From Petunia secreta (lineage: Eukaryota > Streptophyta > Magnoliopsida > Solanales > Solanaceae), in the NCBI GenBank assembly GCA_029990175.1, contig JARKIP010000065.1:10420501-10484500 (forward strand): a DNA stretch of 64,000 nucleotides. The letters are read 5' to 3'. Made by a program: the position numbers and the translations under genes. Each line of letters begins with the position of its first letter. Position 1 is the stretch's first letter. Positions 11,870 through 20,764 of the stretch are shown here, piece by piece. The notes beneath the pieces were generated by a model. It saw only the letters and a list, made by a program, of their open reading frames with translations. It was not told where the DNA came from and ran no database searches.

Positions 11870-14800
11870 TTGAACAGTGTCAAGATCACTATTCCACCCT
11901 TTAAAGGAACTAGTGATCCCGATGAGTATCTTGAATGGAAGCTTAAAATGGAGCGCATCTTTGAAACCAATGAGATGACCAATGAAAGAAAAGCTGCCTA
12001 TGCCATTGCTTCGTTCGAAGCTTATGCATCGACATGGTGGGAATCTGACAAAAGGCATAGACGAAGGAATGACTATCCCGAAGTCAATACTTGGCCACAA
12101 TTAAGAAGAGCAATGGATGCTAAGTATTTGAGTGCCAAGTACAGGCAGACTCAAATGCAAAAGCTCTATGAGTTAAAGCAAGGGTCAAAGTCTGTCCAAG
12201 AGTACCACGATGAGTTCGAAAAGGTTCGATTGAATCTTGATCTGGTCGAAGACGAAGAGCAAGCCATTATCAGATTCAAAAATGGCTTGGCTAGGGATGT
12301 GTCATCTCAATTGAGGCTCCACGTGTATCACACGTTGGAAGATCTGTTCGATGCTGCCACCAAAGCTGAAAAATTGGTGAAGGACGATAAGGCAAACCGG
12401 TATCGAGGAGTCACTACTTCTACTCCTTTGAACCGAAGTAAAGAATGGAAGAGTCCAAACCAAGCAAGTGCTAACACTGTTCGAGATTCGAAGAGACCCT
12501 TCGAAAAAGGTGTGACCGGTAACCAACCAAGAGAAGCGGGAGGTAAAGTTCAACTCAACTCCCCTAGTGCTTCAAATATTCAGTGTCACAAATGCAAAGG
12601 TTATGGTCACATGGCAAAAGAGTGTCCAACTCGCAAAGTTATGCTTCTGCTCGAAGATGGAACCGTCCATGAGCAAGCGAGTGACACCGAGGAGGAAATT
12701 ATCGAGGAGACTGATCGAGCTGAAATTGATGATGATCATGAGGCTGCCGAAGCTGATCATCCGGAAATGTTTCTTGTGGTTCGAAGGAATTTGAGCTGCA
12801 TGACTCTTGAAGAAGAGGACAACCAAAGAGAAAACCTCTTTCATGCCCGATGTCGAGTGAGGGGAAAGGTGTGTTCGATGATCATTGATTCTGGTAGTTG
12901 TGCCAATGTAGTGAGCCAAACTTTGGTTTCACAAATGGGATTACCTACGATGAAGCATCCCCACCCTTACAAGTTACAATGGCTGAATGAGTGTGGAGAA
13001 TTGAGAGTTGTCAAACAAGTGTGGATCAAATTCAAAATCGGAGAGTATCAAGAAGAAATGATATTCGATGTGGTTCCGATGCAAGCTTGTCATTTGCTAT
13101 TGGGTCGACCATGGCAGTATGACCGAACAACTATTCACAATGGCAGATCCAACACTTACACTGTGAAGCTTGATGGGAAGAGTTTCGTACTCAAACCCTT
13201 GTCTCCAAAACAAGTCACCGAGGACTATAAACGGATGAAAGAATTGAAAGAAGCGGCCAAAGCTAAGCTTCCGATGGGAGCAAAATTGGGGCCCGAAGAG
13301 ACAAACTCACCGACCGAAGTGAAAGGAATTTGTGCAATCATGCAACCCGGTGAGATCTTACGAGGCAATGACCACGGTCAGATGATGATTTGCCTCGTGC
13401 ACAAGGGTATCCTTCTAAATTCAAATGATGATTTTTCTAATGATAACCCTTTGCCTTTGTTTGTTCATAAAGTTTTGCAGGACTTCGAGGACATGTTTCC
13501 CGAGGAAATGCCAGGTGGATTACCTCCGTTGAGAGGAATCGAGCACCAAATTGACTTCGTACCAGGGTCACAAATCCCTAACAAACCTGCATACCGGTGT
13601 AATCCCGAAGACACCAAAGAGCTCCAACGGCAGGTTGATGAATTGCTGAACAAGGGCCTCGTTCGTGAGAGCTTGAGTCCTTGCGCCGTTCCTGTCATCC
13701 TTGTCCCAAAGAAGGATGGAACATGGCGAATGTGTGTTGACTGTCGAGCAGTCAACAAAATAACGGTAAAGTATCGTCATCCTATCCCTCGATTAGATGA
13801 CATGCTAGATGAGTTAAGTGGTTCTTCATGCTTTTCGAAGATAGACCTCAGGTCCGGTTACCATCAGATCCGAATGAAACCCGGGGACGAGTGGAAAACC
13901 GCATTCAAGACCAAATTCGGTCTCTATGAATGGTTGGTGATGCCTTTTGGCTTATCCAATGCACCGGGCACATTCATGCGATTGATGAACCATGTGCTCA
14001 AACCGTTCATAAACAAGTTCGTTGTCGTCTATTTCGATGACATACTTGTTTATAGCAGAACCGTGGATGAACATGTCGACCACCTTAGGCAAGTACTTGA
14101 AAAGCTTCGAGAAGAGAAGTTGTATGCCAACTTCAAGAAATGCGCCTTTGGTGTCGATCGTGTAGTCTTTCTTGGATTTGTTGTCAGTGCTAATGGTGTC
14201 GAAGTCGACGAATCAAAAGTCGAAGCCATCAAAGATTGGCCAACTCCAACCTCGGTATCACAAGTTCGTAGCTTCCATGGCTTAGCTAGCTTTTACCGAA
14301 GGTTTGTTCGTGACTTTAGCACCGTGGCAGCTCCTTTGACCGAGCTGGTGAAGAAAGACAATCCATTTGTGTGGGGAGAGTCCCAAGAAAGGGCTTTCCA
14401 AGAGTTGAAACGGAGGCTTTGTTCTGCCCCGTTGTTGCAACTCCCTGACTTCGGCAAAGCATTCGAAGTCGAGTGTGATGCATCTGGAGTTGGGATCGGA
14501 GGAGTGCTGATGCAGGATTCGAAGCCGATCGCTTACTTTAGCGAAAAGCTTAAGGGTGCAACCTTGAATTACTCAACGTATGACAAGGAATTGTATGCCC
14601 TCGTTCGAGCACTCGCCCATTGGCAGCATTATTTGTGGCCTCGAGAATTTGTGATCAAAAGCGATCATGAGTCTTTGAAACATCTCCGAGGTCAGGAGAA
14701 ATTGAATCGAAGACATGCCAAGTGGGTTGAATTTATTGAAAGCTTTCCCTATGTAATTCATTACAAAAAGGGAAAAGATAATGTTGTGGCCGATGCGCTA

Positions 14801-15301
14801 TCAAGGAAATTTGCCTTAGCGACCACTCTCGCCTCTAGGCTCATGGGATTCGAAAGCATCAAGTCGATGTACGAGGACGATCCCAAGCTGAAATGTGTTC
14901 GAGACGCAATCTTGAGTGGCCGAAAGGTTGAGAAATATCAGTGGCATGATGGCTACCTCTTCAAAAATGGAAGGGTTTGTGTGCCAGTGTCATCGTGGAG
15001 AGAGCTCTTGGTTCGAGAAGCTCACTCAGGTGGACTGATGGGGCACTTCGGTGTCGCCAAAACTCTTGGTATCTTGACCGAGCAGTTCCATTGGCCCAAA
15101 ATGCGACGAGATGTGGAAAAGCTTTGCAACGCTTGTCTCGTTTGCAAGAAAGCAAAATCGAAGTCCAACCCTCATGGTTTGTACACCCCGTTGCCTGTGC
15201 CTGATCGACCTTGGGTTGATATATCAATGGACTTTGTCTTGGGGTTACCGAGGTCGGGGGGAGGACATGATAGCATCTTCGTTGTGGTTGACCGTTTTTA
15301 A
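11870..15301 (+). CDS. Gag-Pol of element B: capsid, zinc knuckle, protease, RT, RNase H, integrase N-part
   Basis: This 1143-residue open frame holds most of the polyprotein. In order: capsid domain (about residues 1-190); CCHC knuckle C-H-K-C...H...C (about 239-252); retropepsin with I-I-D-S-G-S (about 345); RT with the Y-F-D-D-I-L catalytic box (about 724) and F-G-L-S-N-A-P; RNase H with V-E-C-D-A-S and K-S-D-H-E-S; and the integrase HHCC zinc finger with C-N-A-C-L-V-C. It stops at TAA 15299-15301, just after the first integrase catalytic aspartate (S-M-D-F-V-L-G). The next ORF lies in the same frame, so the interruption is a single in-frame stop. The domain order protease-RT-RNase H-integrase is that of Ty3/gypsy. 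Confidence 0.92.
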   Translation: MNSVKITIPPFKGTSDPDEYLEWKLKMERIFETNEMTNERKAAYAIASFEAYASTWWESDKRHRRRNDYPEVNTWPQLRRAMDAKYLSAKYRQTQMQKLYELKQGSKSVQEYHDEFEKVRLNLDLVEDEEQAIIRFKNGLARDVSSQLRLHVYHTLEDLFDAATKAEKLVKDDKANRYRGVTTSTPLNRSKEWKSPNQASANTVRDSKRPFEKGVTGNQPREAGGKVQLNSPSASNIQCHKCKGYGHMAKECPTRKVMLLLEDGTVHEQASDTEEEIIEETDRAEIDDDHEAAEADHPEMFLVVRRNLSCMTLEEEDNQRENLFHARCRVRGKVCSMIIDSGSCANVVSQTLVSQMGLPTMKHPHPYKLQWLNECGELRVVKQVWIKFKIGEYQEEMIFDVVPMQACHLLLGRPWQYDRTTIHNGRSNTYTVKLDGKSFVLKPLSPKQVTEDYKRMKELKEAAKAKLPMGAKLGPEETNSPTEVKGICAIMQPGEILRGNDHGQMMICLVHKGILLNSNDDFSNDNPLPLFVHKVLQDFEDMFPEEMPGGLPPLRGIEHQIDFVPGSQIPNKPAYRCNPEDTKELQRQVDELLNKGLVRESLSPCAVPVILVPKKDGTWRMCVDCRAVNKITVKYRHPIPRLDDMLDELSGSSCFSKIDLRSGYHQIRMKPGDEWKTAFKTKFGLYEWLVMPFGLSNAPGTFMRLMNHVLKPFINKFVVVYFDDILVYSRTVDEHVDHLRQVLEKLREEKLYANFKKCAFGVDRVVFLGFVVSANGVEVDESKVEAIKDWPTPTSVSQVRSFHGLASFYRRFVRDFSTVAAPLTELVKKDNPFVWGESQERAFQELKRRLCSAPLLQLPDFGKAFEVECDASGVGIGGVLMQDSKPIAYFSEKLKGATLNYSTYDKELYALVRALAHWQHYLWPREFVIKSDHESLKHLRGQEKLNRRHAKWVEFIESFPYVIHYKKGKDNVVADALSRKFALATTLASRLMGFESIKSMYEDDPKLKCVRDAILSGRKVEKYQWHDGYLFKNGRVCVPVSSWRELLVREAHSGGLMGHFGVAKTLGILTEQFHWPKMRRDVEKLCNACLVCKKAKSKSNPHGLYTPLPVPDRPWVDISMDFVLGLPRSGGGHDSIFVVVDRF

Positions 15302-15304
15302 AAA

Positions 15305-16339
15305 ATGGCTCACTTTATTCCTTGCAAAAAGTGTGATGATGCACAGCATGTAGCTACATTGTTTGTTTCTAACGTGTTAAAATTGCATGGTGTACCTCGT
15401 ACTATTGTAAGTGATCGAGACTCGAAGTTCTTGAGTCATTTTTGGAAGTGTTTGTGGGGTGCCCTCGGCACCAAGCTACTATTCTCGACGTCTCACCATC
15501 CTCAGACTGATGGACAGACCGAGGTAGTTAACCGAACCTTGGGATCTTTGCTTCGGGCAATGACCAAAGGGAAGATTGGAAACTGGGCTGATCGTTTGCC
15601 CATGATGGAGTTTGCATACAATCGAACGGTGCATAGAATGATCAACATGACCCCGTTTGAATGTGTGTATGGCTTTAATCCTTTGATTCCACTTGATTTA
15701 ACCCCATTGCCTCGAGATTCTGTTCTTGATTTTGAAGGTACTCGACGAGCAGCTGCCTTGATCGAATTGCATGCAAAGGTGAAGAAGAACCTCGAGGAGG
15801 CCTATGCAAAGGTTGCCTTAAAGAAAAACAAGGGGCGTAAAAAGTTGGACTTAAAGAAGGGAGATTGGGTTTGGGTTCACTTCCGAAAGGAACGCTTCCC
15901 GAACCAAAGGAAAGGAAAGTTGGCTCCTCGAGGGGATGGTCCATTTCAAGTATTGACCAAGATCAACAACAATGCCTACGTGATCGACCTCCCTGGTGAG
16001 TATAACGTGTCCAACACCTTTAATGTCGCTGACTTAGTTCCTTGTGTTGTAGGTCCAACTTCGGAGGACGAGGAGGGCTTGATTTCGAGGACGAAATCTT
16101 CTCAAGAAGGGGAGGATGATGCAGCCCGATCACGTGCTGATCAAGTGATCGATCCACCGAGGAGACCGATGACAAGAAGCCAAGCCAAGCTGCTGCACGA
16201 TGTGCACGTTCACTTAGCCTGGCCGAAGGAAAACAATTGCTTCGAAGCTGAGTGGCCGAGCTCAAGAATCGAAGGCATTATCTTCAGATTTGAGCCCGAA
16301 GGCAAAGTGACCGAGGACAATGAGCTCGAAGACAATTGA
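15305..16339 (+). CDS. Integrase core and C-terminus of element B, running into the 3' LTR
   Basis: This 344-residue frame continues the polyprotein after the TAA at 15299-15301. It contains the second and third integrase catalytic residues, in V-S-D-R-D-S-K and in Q-T-E-V-V-N-R. A GPFQVL...NVADLVP C-terminal module follows. From 16117 the frame lies inside the 3' LTR and encodes a basic P-R-R-P-M-T-R-S-Q-A-K segment, ending at 16339. The peptide LISRTKSSQEGEDD overlaps the polypurine tract, so this DNA is constrained both as code and as a priming site. The identical LTR-borne segment after 9356 has no pol upstream and is not a gene. Confidence 0.88.
   Translation: MAHFIPCKKCDDAQHVATLFVSNVLKLHGVPRTIVSDRDSKFLSHFWKCLWGALGTKLLFSTSHHPQTDGQTEVVNRTLGSLLRAMTKGKIGNWADRLPMMEFAYNRTVHRMINMTPFECVYGFNPLIPLDLTPLPRDSVLDFEGTRRAAALIELHAKVKKNLEEAYAKVALKKNKGRKKLDLKKGDWVWVHFRKERFPNQRKGKLAPRGDGPFQVLTKINNNAYVIDLPGEYNVSNTFNVADLVPCVVGPTSEDEEGLISRTKSSQEGEDDAARSRADQVIDPPRRPMTRSQAKLLHDVHVHLAWPKENNCFEAEWPSSRIEGIIFRFEPEGKVTEDNELEDN
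16081..16116 (+). promoter_or_regulatory. Palindrome and polypurine tract of element B
   Basis: GATTTCGAGGACGAAATC (16081-16098) is an inverted repeat with 7-bp arms. It is followed by the purine tract AAGAAGGGGAGGA directly before the LTR at 16117. The same pair precedes the 3' LTRs of elements A, C and D. Confidence 0.75.
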
Positions 16340-16866
16340 GCGTCCGAAGGCAACAAGTGTGTTCGGTTCAGACAATCGAGATCCAAAGCCAAGGCTTACC
16401 GAAGTCAAGTCTGCCGAACACAATTTAATTCAGCCCTGCGTGGCTTAGTTCTATTGGTCGCCTGTGACCCTTTTACTAGTTTACCCTTAGTATTTCTTAT
16501 ATAAACCTTGCTTCCTTTCATTGTAGCTACGTAGTTTTGAATATTGATGAATTGAATGAAAGTGCCGAGCACATTTCTTCTTGTCTCCGTCGTGAGCAAA
16601 ACCCCGGTGAGGGCTTTTAAGGACTTATGGCTTTCGGTTAGTCCGATTGAACATTCCTCTTGATCATTCAGTTTGCAAGAGGCAATGTTCTCTTGAGGAT
16701 TGTTGCATAGTATAGGTGATCCTTGTATCCCTTTCGATTGAGCTTTGAGACAGGTTCCTCACTGTTCTTTCGGAAGAAGCAAGTTTTGTCTTGCTTCTAT
16801 CTTTTATCTTCTTGTTTGTTCTTCCGCGTTTGTGCTAGCAACCCTTTCGGGATTTGCCTTGCACCA
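16117..16866 (+). repeat. 3' LTR of element B
   Basis: 750 bp, three differences from the 5' LTR. Its first 223 bp encode the C-terminus of the B polyprotein. An open frame starting at 16723 crosses the LTR end into element A sequence; its first 48 residues are LTR sequence and not part of a real gene. Confidence 0.92.
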
Positions 16867-16871
16867 GTACT

Positions 16872-18483
16872 TGAACCCGAGGCAAAGAATCTTGTTGTCT
16901 TGCCAAAACATGATGAAAATGAGAGTCACTCCACTTCAAATGAGAGAGAAAATATAGAGAGAAGTGAGGGAGTGACCGGTGACAATCTAAGAGAGGAAAA
17001 AGGAGAGGATTTGAGGAGTGACGTGAGTGGATTGTCACCACAAGCTACACTTGACCATGAGGTAAAATTGAGAGAGAAGAGAGGTGAGGAAATAAAAATT
17101 GAGAGTGAGGGCACCCCTTGTTCTAACAATTCTTCATCTTCTACTTTTTCTTGTGAAAGTTCTTGTGTAGGTACAAATGAAGAAAAGCCATTGGAGCCTC
17201 AACCATGTGCTTGGAAGGAAAGACAAGAAGAGGAAAATTCTCAATGTAAGCTTCATGAAGAAGGAGTTACACATGACACTTCAAGCCTTGTGAGTGATCA
17301 AGGAAGTACTACAAATGTAACTGTTGCTCCACCTTTTCATGAACCTACTAGCTATTTGTCTTGTGATGACTCAACACTTGTTGGTGCTTGTGTTGCATCT
17401 AGTGAATATACCACTAGTGAAGAGTCTAAAAGTCAACTTGTGTGTGCTTGTGTGACATTAGTTGAGAGCTTTGCTAAGCCACATCATGATGTGAGCTCAT
17501 TGTTCAATGAATCTCTCACTAAGGTAGGCTTAATAGTTGACAATGATTGTGACCTTTGCTATGACATTCCACCAATCTTTGATAAAGGGGTAGATGAGGT
17601 AGTTGATCATACCCTTATTGATATGCTTCTATTTGGTGGACTAATGTGTTGTGGTGAGGATAGTGACCGTGAGGAGTCCAAATTACATGAATTGGACAAA
17701 GTTGTCTATGATGACTCCTCAAGTGAACCTAGTCTTGATAACTTGTCTATGCTTGATCATGATGTTGAGATGCATGTTTTTACTAATCTATTGTTTGAAG
17801 GCATCCTCATTAGTGGTAATGACTTGTATCGGACGAGGGTGAGTAGTAACATGGAACCTCCATGGTGTGAAGGGTTTGATCCCTTAGGCAACCCATTGTG
17901 TGAGGATTTGAATGAGGTAAATGGCTCTTTGAGTGACCCTACTATTGCTTGTTTGGGTTATGATGAAGAAGAGGCCATTATCAATACCTTTCTTGATAGT
18001 TTGTCCTTTGAGAAGGGTTGCTTAGGTGATAAAATGGGAGGTGAAAAGGAATCCCTTAGTGTGAGTAGGTATGCTTTAAAGAAGGGGAGTGGAGTACTTG
18101 ATGTTACTTGCATGATGGGTTATTTGACTCACTCCACTCCACATGTTGATCACACTTTGAGGAGGGATTGGTTTGTTGATCTTGAGCTTAAAGTTCATGG
18201 GGATTTTGATAGCTTGATCTTGCATTTTCCATGTCCCTATGACCTATTTGCTCCATATTGTGTTGCATGAATATTCTCATTGAACCAAGCACTTGATGAT
18301 CTCATTGGAGATTTGGTATTTGTTCTTAATATTGATGCTTGGTTATACCACAAGAGTGTGTTTTCCACACTTCTTGCACTAACCTACTTTCAAAGTAGGA
18401 AATTTTTTGTTTGCTTGTCGTTGCTTGTAGGTTCTAAGCTCCGTGTTAAGGCAAAGGAGATCTTGGAAGAAACCTATGTCTAA
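16872..18483 (+). pseudogene. Acidic accessory ORF of element A (unknown function, one stop)
   Basis: This continues the protease frame after element B: about 466 residues to TGA 18268-18270, then about 70 more in the same frame to TAA 18481-18483. I do not recognise a known domain. The protein is acidic and serine-rich early on (E-N-I-E-R-S, then many S and E). Later parts are shared with elements C and D: K-P-H-H-D-V-S-S, G-G-x-M-C-C, D-D-S-S-S, K-K-G-S-G-V-x-D-V, and IDAWLYHKSVFSTLL at about 18331-18375. It sits exactly where RT-RNase H-integrase sit in element B. Conservation across three separate insertions suggests a selected protein, but its role is unknown. Confidence 0.7.
18383..18430 (+). 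promoter_or_regulatory. Hairpin, pyrimidine tract and splice-acceptor-like site near the 3' end of A
   Basis: CCTACTTTCAAAGTAGG (18383-18399) can form a stem. A T-rich stretch follows, ending TTGCTTGTAG before GTTC. Elements D and C have an equivalent inverted repeat, pyrimidine tract and YAG-GT at the same place. Whether splicing occurs is unknown. Confidence 0.4.
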
Positions 18484-18557
18484 GTGACGATCAAGGGTTG
18501 CAAGGGAGGAGAGCTTTGCGCACCCCGAAGAGATGATTCCATGGACGTGGATGCAAT

Positions 18558-18593
18558 GATTTCGAGGACGAAATCTTCTCAAGAAGGGGAGGA
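18558..18593 (+). promoter_or_regulatory. Palindrome and polypurine tract of element A
   Basis: GATTTCGAGGACGAAATC (18558-18575), then AAGAAGGGGAGGA immediately before the 3' LTR at 18594. It is identical in core to that of element B. Confidence 0.75.
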
Positions 18594-19295
18594 TGATGAG
18601 AACCAAATGAGCCAAGACACCGTTCCAACATGTATCAAGCTTGGAAGAAGCAACAGACTAGAAATCAATAGCGTTGGAGGTGAACTGAAGTCGTTCCGGG
18701 TGATCAAAGCGCAAGAGGAAAAGGCCAGCAATCCAGGCGCCCCGCCCAGGAACCAAAGGGGCCAGGCGCTCCGCCCACCCAGGGGGCGCTCCGCCCAGCC
18801 CCCTCCACTGCACACTTTCGCGGGCGCTCCGCCCAAGCTTGGGTGCCCCGCCCAAAATGCTGAGACACGGGATTTTAAGTGTGTTTTGTCTATTTTGACC
18901 CTACGTGGTCTTTTATCCTAAAGCCTAGTATGTGGGCTATTTAGTCATTTTACTTAGTGCCTAAAAACCTCTATAAATAGGTAGATAGCTTATTTTATTC
19001 CTTAGTCTATTTTGAATGATGAATTAATATTGTAAAGAGGGATCTCTTTGGGTTTATGAAAAAACAACCTTTGTTTGGGATTTGTGTGCTTCCAGTGGAT
19101 TCTAGTTGGACAACGACCCCGCCCCGACCATTCTACTTGCGAGTCCTAGTTGACTCGAGGGTAGTTGCCTAGCGTAGGTGTTCTTGACATTCTCTCGGGG
19201 TGTAACAGAATGAGTTCTCCGTTGCTACTTGAGATTATTGATCGAGTTACGTCTCGTTCTTTATCTTTTACTTTTTCCGCGTTTAATTCTTTTCA
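18594..19295 (+). repeat. 3' LTR of element A
   Basis: 702 bp, TGATGAGAACC to TTTTCA, uninterrupted. GC-rich boxes lie at about 18736-18856 and a TATA-like CTATAAATAGG near 18970. An open frame 18484-18921 runs from the internal region into the LTR, in the frame of the accessory ORF after a stop, much as pol of B runs into its LTR. Confidence 0.88.
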
Positions 19296-19510
19296 CTTCC
19301 ATTGACCATATCTACCAAATAATTACATCCATCATTACACAAAAAAATGGCGTACATCAAATTGTTTGTCATGACAGCCATAAATAGCCCCTCCATGCTA
19401 AATAGAAGGGACAACAAACAAACCAAAATGATGATAATATTGTCCAAAAGTTAGAAACTAAATCAGTTGTCCAGAACTTCACAACTAAAACCAAACTAGC
19501 ATCCAACAGG

Positions 19511-19876
19511 TCATGGCTCCATTCTGCCTTTGAAGATTTCAACTGCAAATTTTTCACGAAAATCTTCAACAGTGTTGTCGTGCAAGTTATCCATCGAGGT
19601 ATCAGTGCTGAGGAAGTCAATGAACTTCAATACATATGCTCCACAAGATTCACTATATAAAAAATCACAAATTTAGCAAAAGTTGAAGTGAATTTTGAGA
19701 GTAAAAGCTAGTAGTTAAAAATTCCTTACGTCTGCTCATTGTTTGGGACATCCATAATGCGCTCCCATGTCCATGGATTTAACACCACATCATCACCCAT
19801 GTGGTCAAATTTTCCACTTTGTTTGAGGTACTTAGGCATCAATTCGTGGTGCAAGCTAACCCGTGGGTTGAAGCCT
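19511..19876 (-). pseudogene. Ulp1-like (C48) cysteine protease C-terminal fragment
   Basis: On the minus strand, sequence from 19876 to 19731 encodes a piece ending V-P-N-N-E-Q. A GTAAGG donor (19729-19724) and an ATATAG acceptor (19653) bound a short intron. The next exon, 19652-19511, encodes E-S-C-G-A-Y-V-L-K-F-I-D-F-L and ends at TGA 19511-19513. The Q...(D/S)-C-G-x-x-V-L-x-F pattern is that of the Ulp1/SENP SUMO-protease catalytic cysteine region. In plants such domains occur both in host proteases and inside some Mutator-like transposons. The rest of the gene is cut off by element D at 19877, so this is a fragment. The C48 assignment rests on a short motif. Confidence 0.55.
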
Positions 19877-20686
19877 TGCAATAGGAGACAACGGACAAGA
19901 CGCGGAAACGACAAGTTAAAGGGGCGGAAGCAAATGGTAAACAAGATAACAAGAAATCAGGGAAAGGGGAGAACAAAAATAGAAGAAAGAATGGATAATC
20001 AGAGTCAAAACATGATCGATTATCCAAGGGAGAAAATGAAACTTGAACCTAACAAGGATTCATACTAGGGATGAAATCCATTTCGGTTCCAAGCCTAAGA
20101 AGGCATACACGAAGCCTCGGGCTTCAACAAGAATGGCTCGGCCAATTCTATCTCTATTCTCTCAATTCAATATCAACTAACTGTTCTCTAATGAACTATG
20201 CTAGGAGTTTATATACACAACAATAAAAGGGCAAAATAGTAAAACGGTCACAGGCGACCAATGAGATGAATCCACGTAGGGCTGGAGCAGTTTTATGTGT
20301 TCGGCAGCTCAGCTCGAACACATTGGATTCGGACGCTTGTTTGCCTCGGTCACATTTGGAATCGAACGCTCTCCTGCCTCGGGCTCATTTGTAGGCCTTC
20401 GATCGATTCTTTGTCCAGAGTCGTTCCTCCTTGGTTCGGTTGCTTTCAGCTTCGGGCTCAAACTTGATCGTTGAGCTTTCATAAGTTGCGCTCGATCTCA
20501 CAGCTTCCGAAGTCAGTGTCAACAACGGTCACAACTTGTTTGCTCGGTGGATTTCCATCGTTGTTGCTCGGTGAGGCAGTCTTCGAAATCTTCCATTCCG
20601 GCCACACTTTGATCGTGGGCGTCATGTGACTCCTCGGTGGACTAGCTTGATGAATCGAACAGGTGAGCCTTGTTCCTATTGCATCA
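19877..20686 (-). repeat. 3' LTR of element D
   Basis: The minus-strand LTR starts TGATGCAATAGG directly after the polypurine tract at 20687-20699. The outer boundary at 19877 is set by a TG...CA terminus and by the point where protease-like coding sequence begins; it is less certain than the inner one. Confidence 0.6.
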
Positions 20687-20722
20687 TCCTCCCCTTCTTG
20701 AAAGGATTTCGTCCTCGAAATC
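20687..20722 (-). promoter_or_regulatory. Palindrome and polypurine tract of element D
   Basis: GATTTCGAGGACGAAATC lies at 20705-20722 (it reads GATTTCGTCCTCGAAATC on plus). The tract AAGAAGGGGAGGA abuts the LTR on its minus-strand 5' side. Confidence 0.7.
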
Positions 20723-20764
20723 AAACCGACAGGACCTGCAACAAGGCAAAGGCAACAAAGCTTC

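Larger units (their letters stand above)
9356..16866 (+). mobile_element. Element B: full-length Ty3/gypsy retrotransposon nested in element A
   Basis: B runs TGATGCAGCCC to GCACCA, 7511 bp, between perfect GTACT duplications (9351-9355 and 16867-16871). The LTRs 9356-10105 and 16117-16866 are each 750 bp and differ at three positions by eye, so insertion was recent. Order: LTR, primer site, 1.2-kb leader, Gag, protease, RT, RNase H, integrase, polypurine tract, LTR. Pol runs into the 3' LTR and ends at 16339. As I recall, read-through of pol into the LTR is a feature of the CRM chromovirus lineage; that placement is inference. A frameshift and a TGA in gag and a TAA in integrase stop this copy from encoding its full polyprotein. 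Confidence 0.92.
1504..19295 (+). mobile_element. Element A: Ty3/gypsy-like LTR retrotransposon lacking pol, hosting two nested insertions
   Basis: A starts TGATGAGAACC at 1504 and ends TTTTCA at 19295. The 5-bp duplication CTTCC lies at 1499-1503 and 19296-19300. The LTRs are 1504-6086 (702 bp once the nested insertion and its TSD are removed) and 18594-19295 (702 bp). By eye they differ at about 26 positions, many of them C/T or G/A transitions. Internal parts in order: initiator-Met primer site, leader, gag, retropepsin, nested element B, acidic accessory ORF, polypurine tract. No reverse transcriptase, RNase H or integrase of its own is present. B replaces nothing, because its TSD falls inside one continuous reading frame. 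A is best read as non-autonomous and mobilised in trans; that last point is inference. Confidence 0.88.

Noticed and set aside
16723..16866. Start of the 515-residue frame that precedes the accessory ORF of A
   Set aside because: This part is LTR of B; the real upstream partner is the A protease before 9356.
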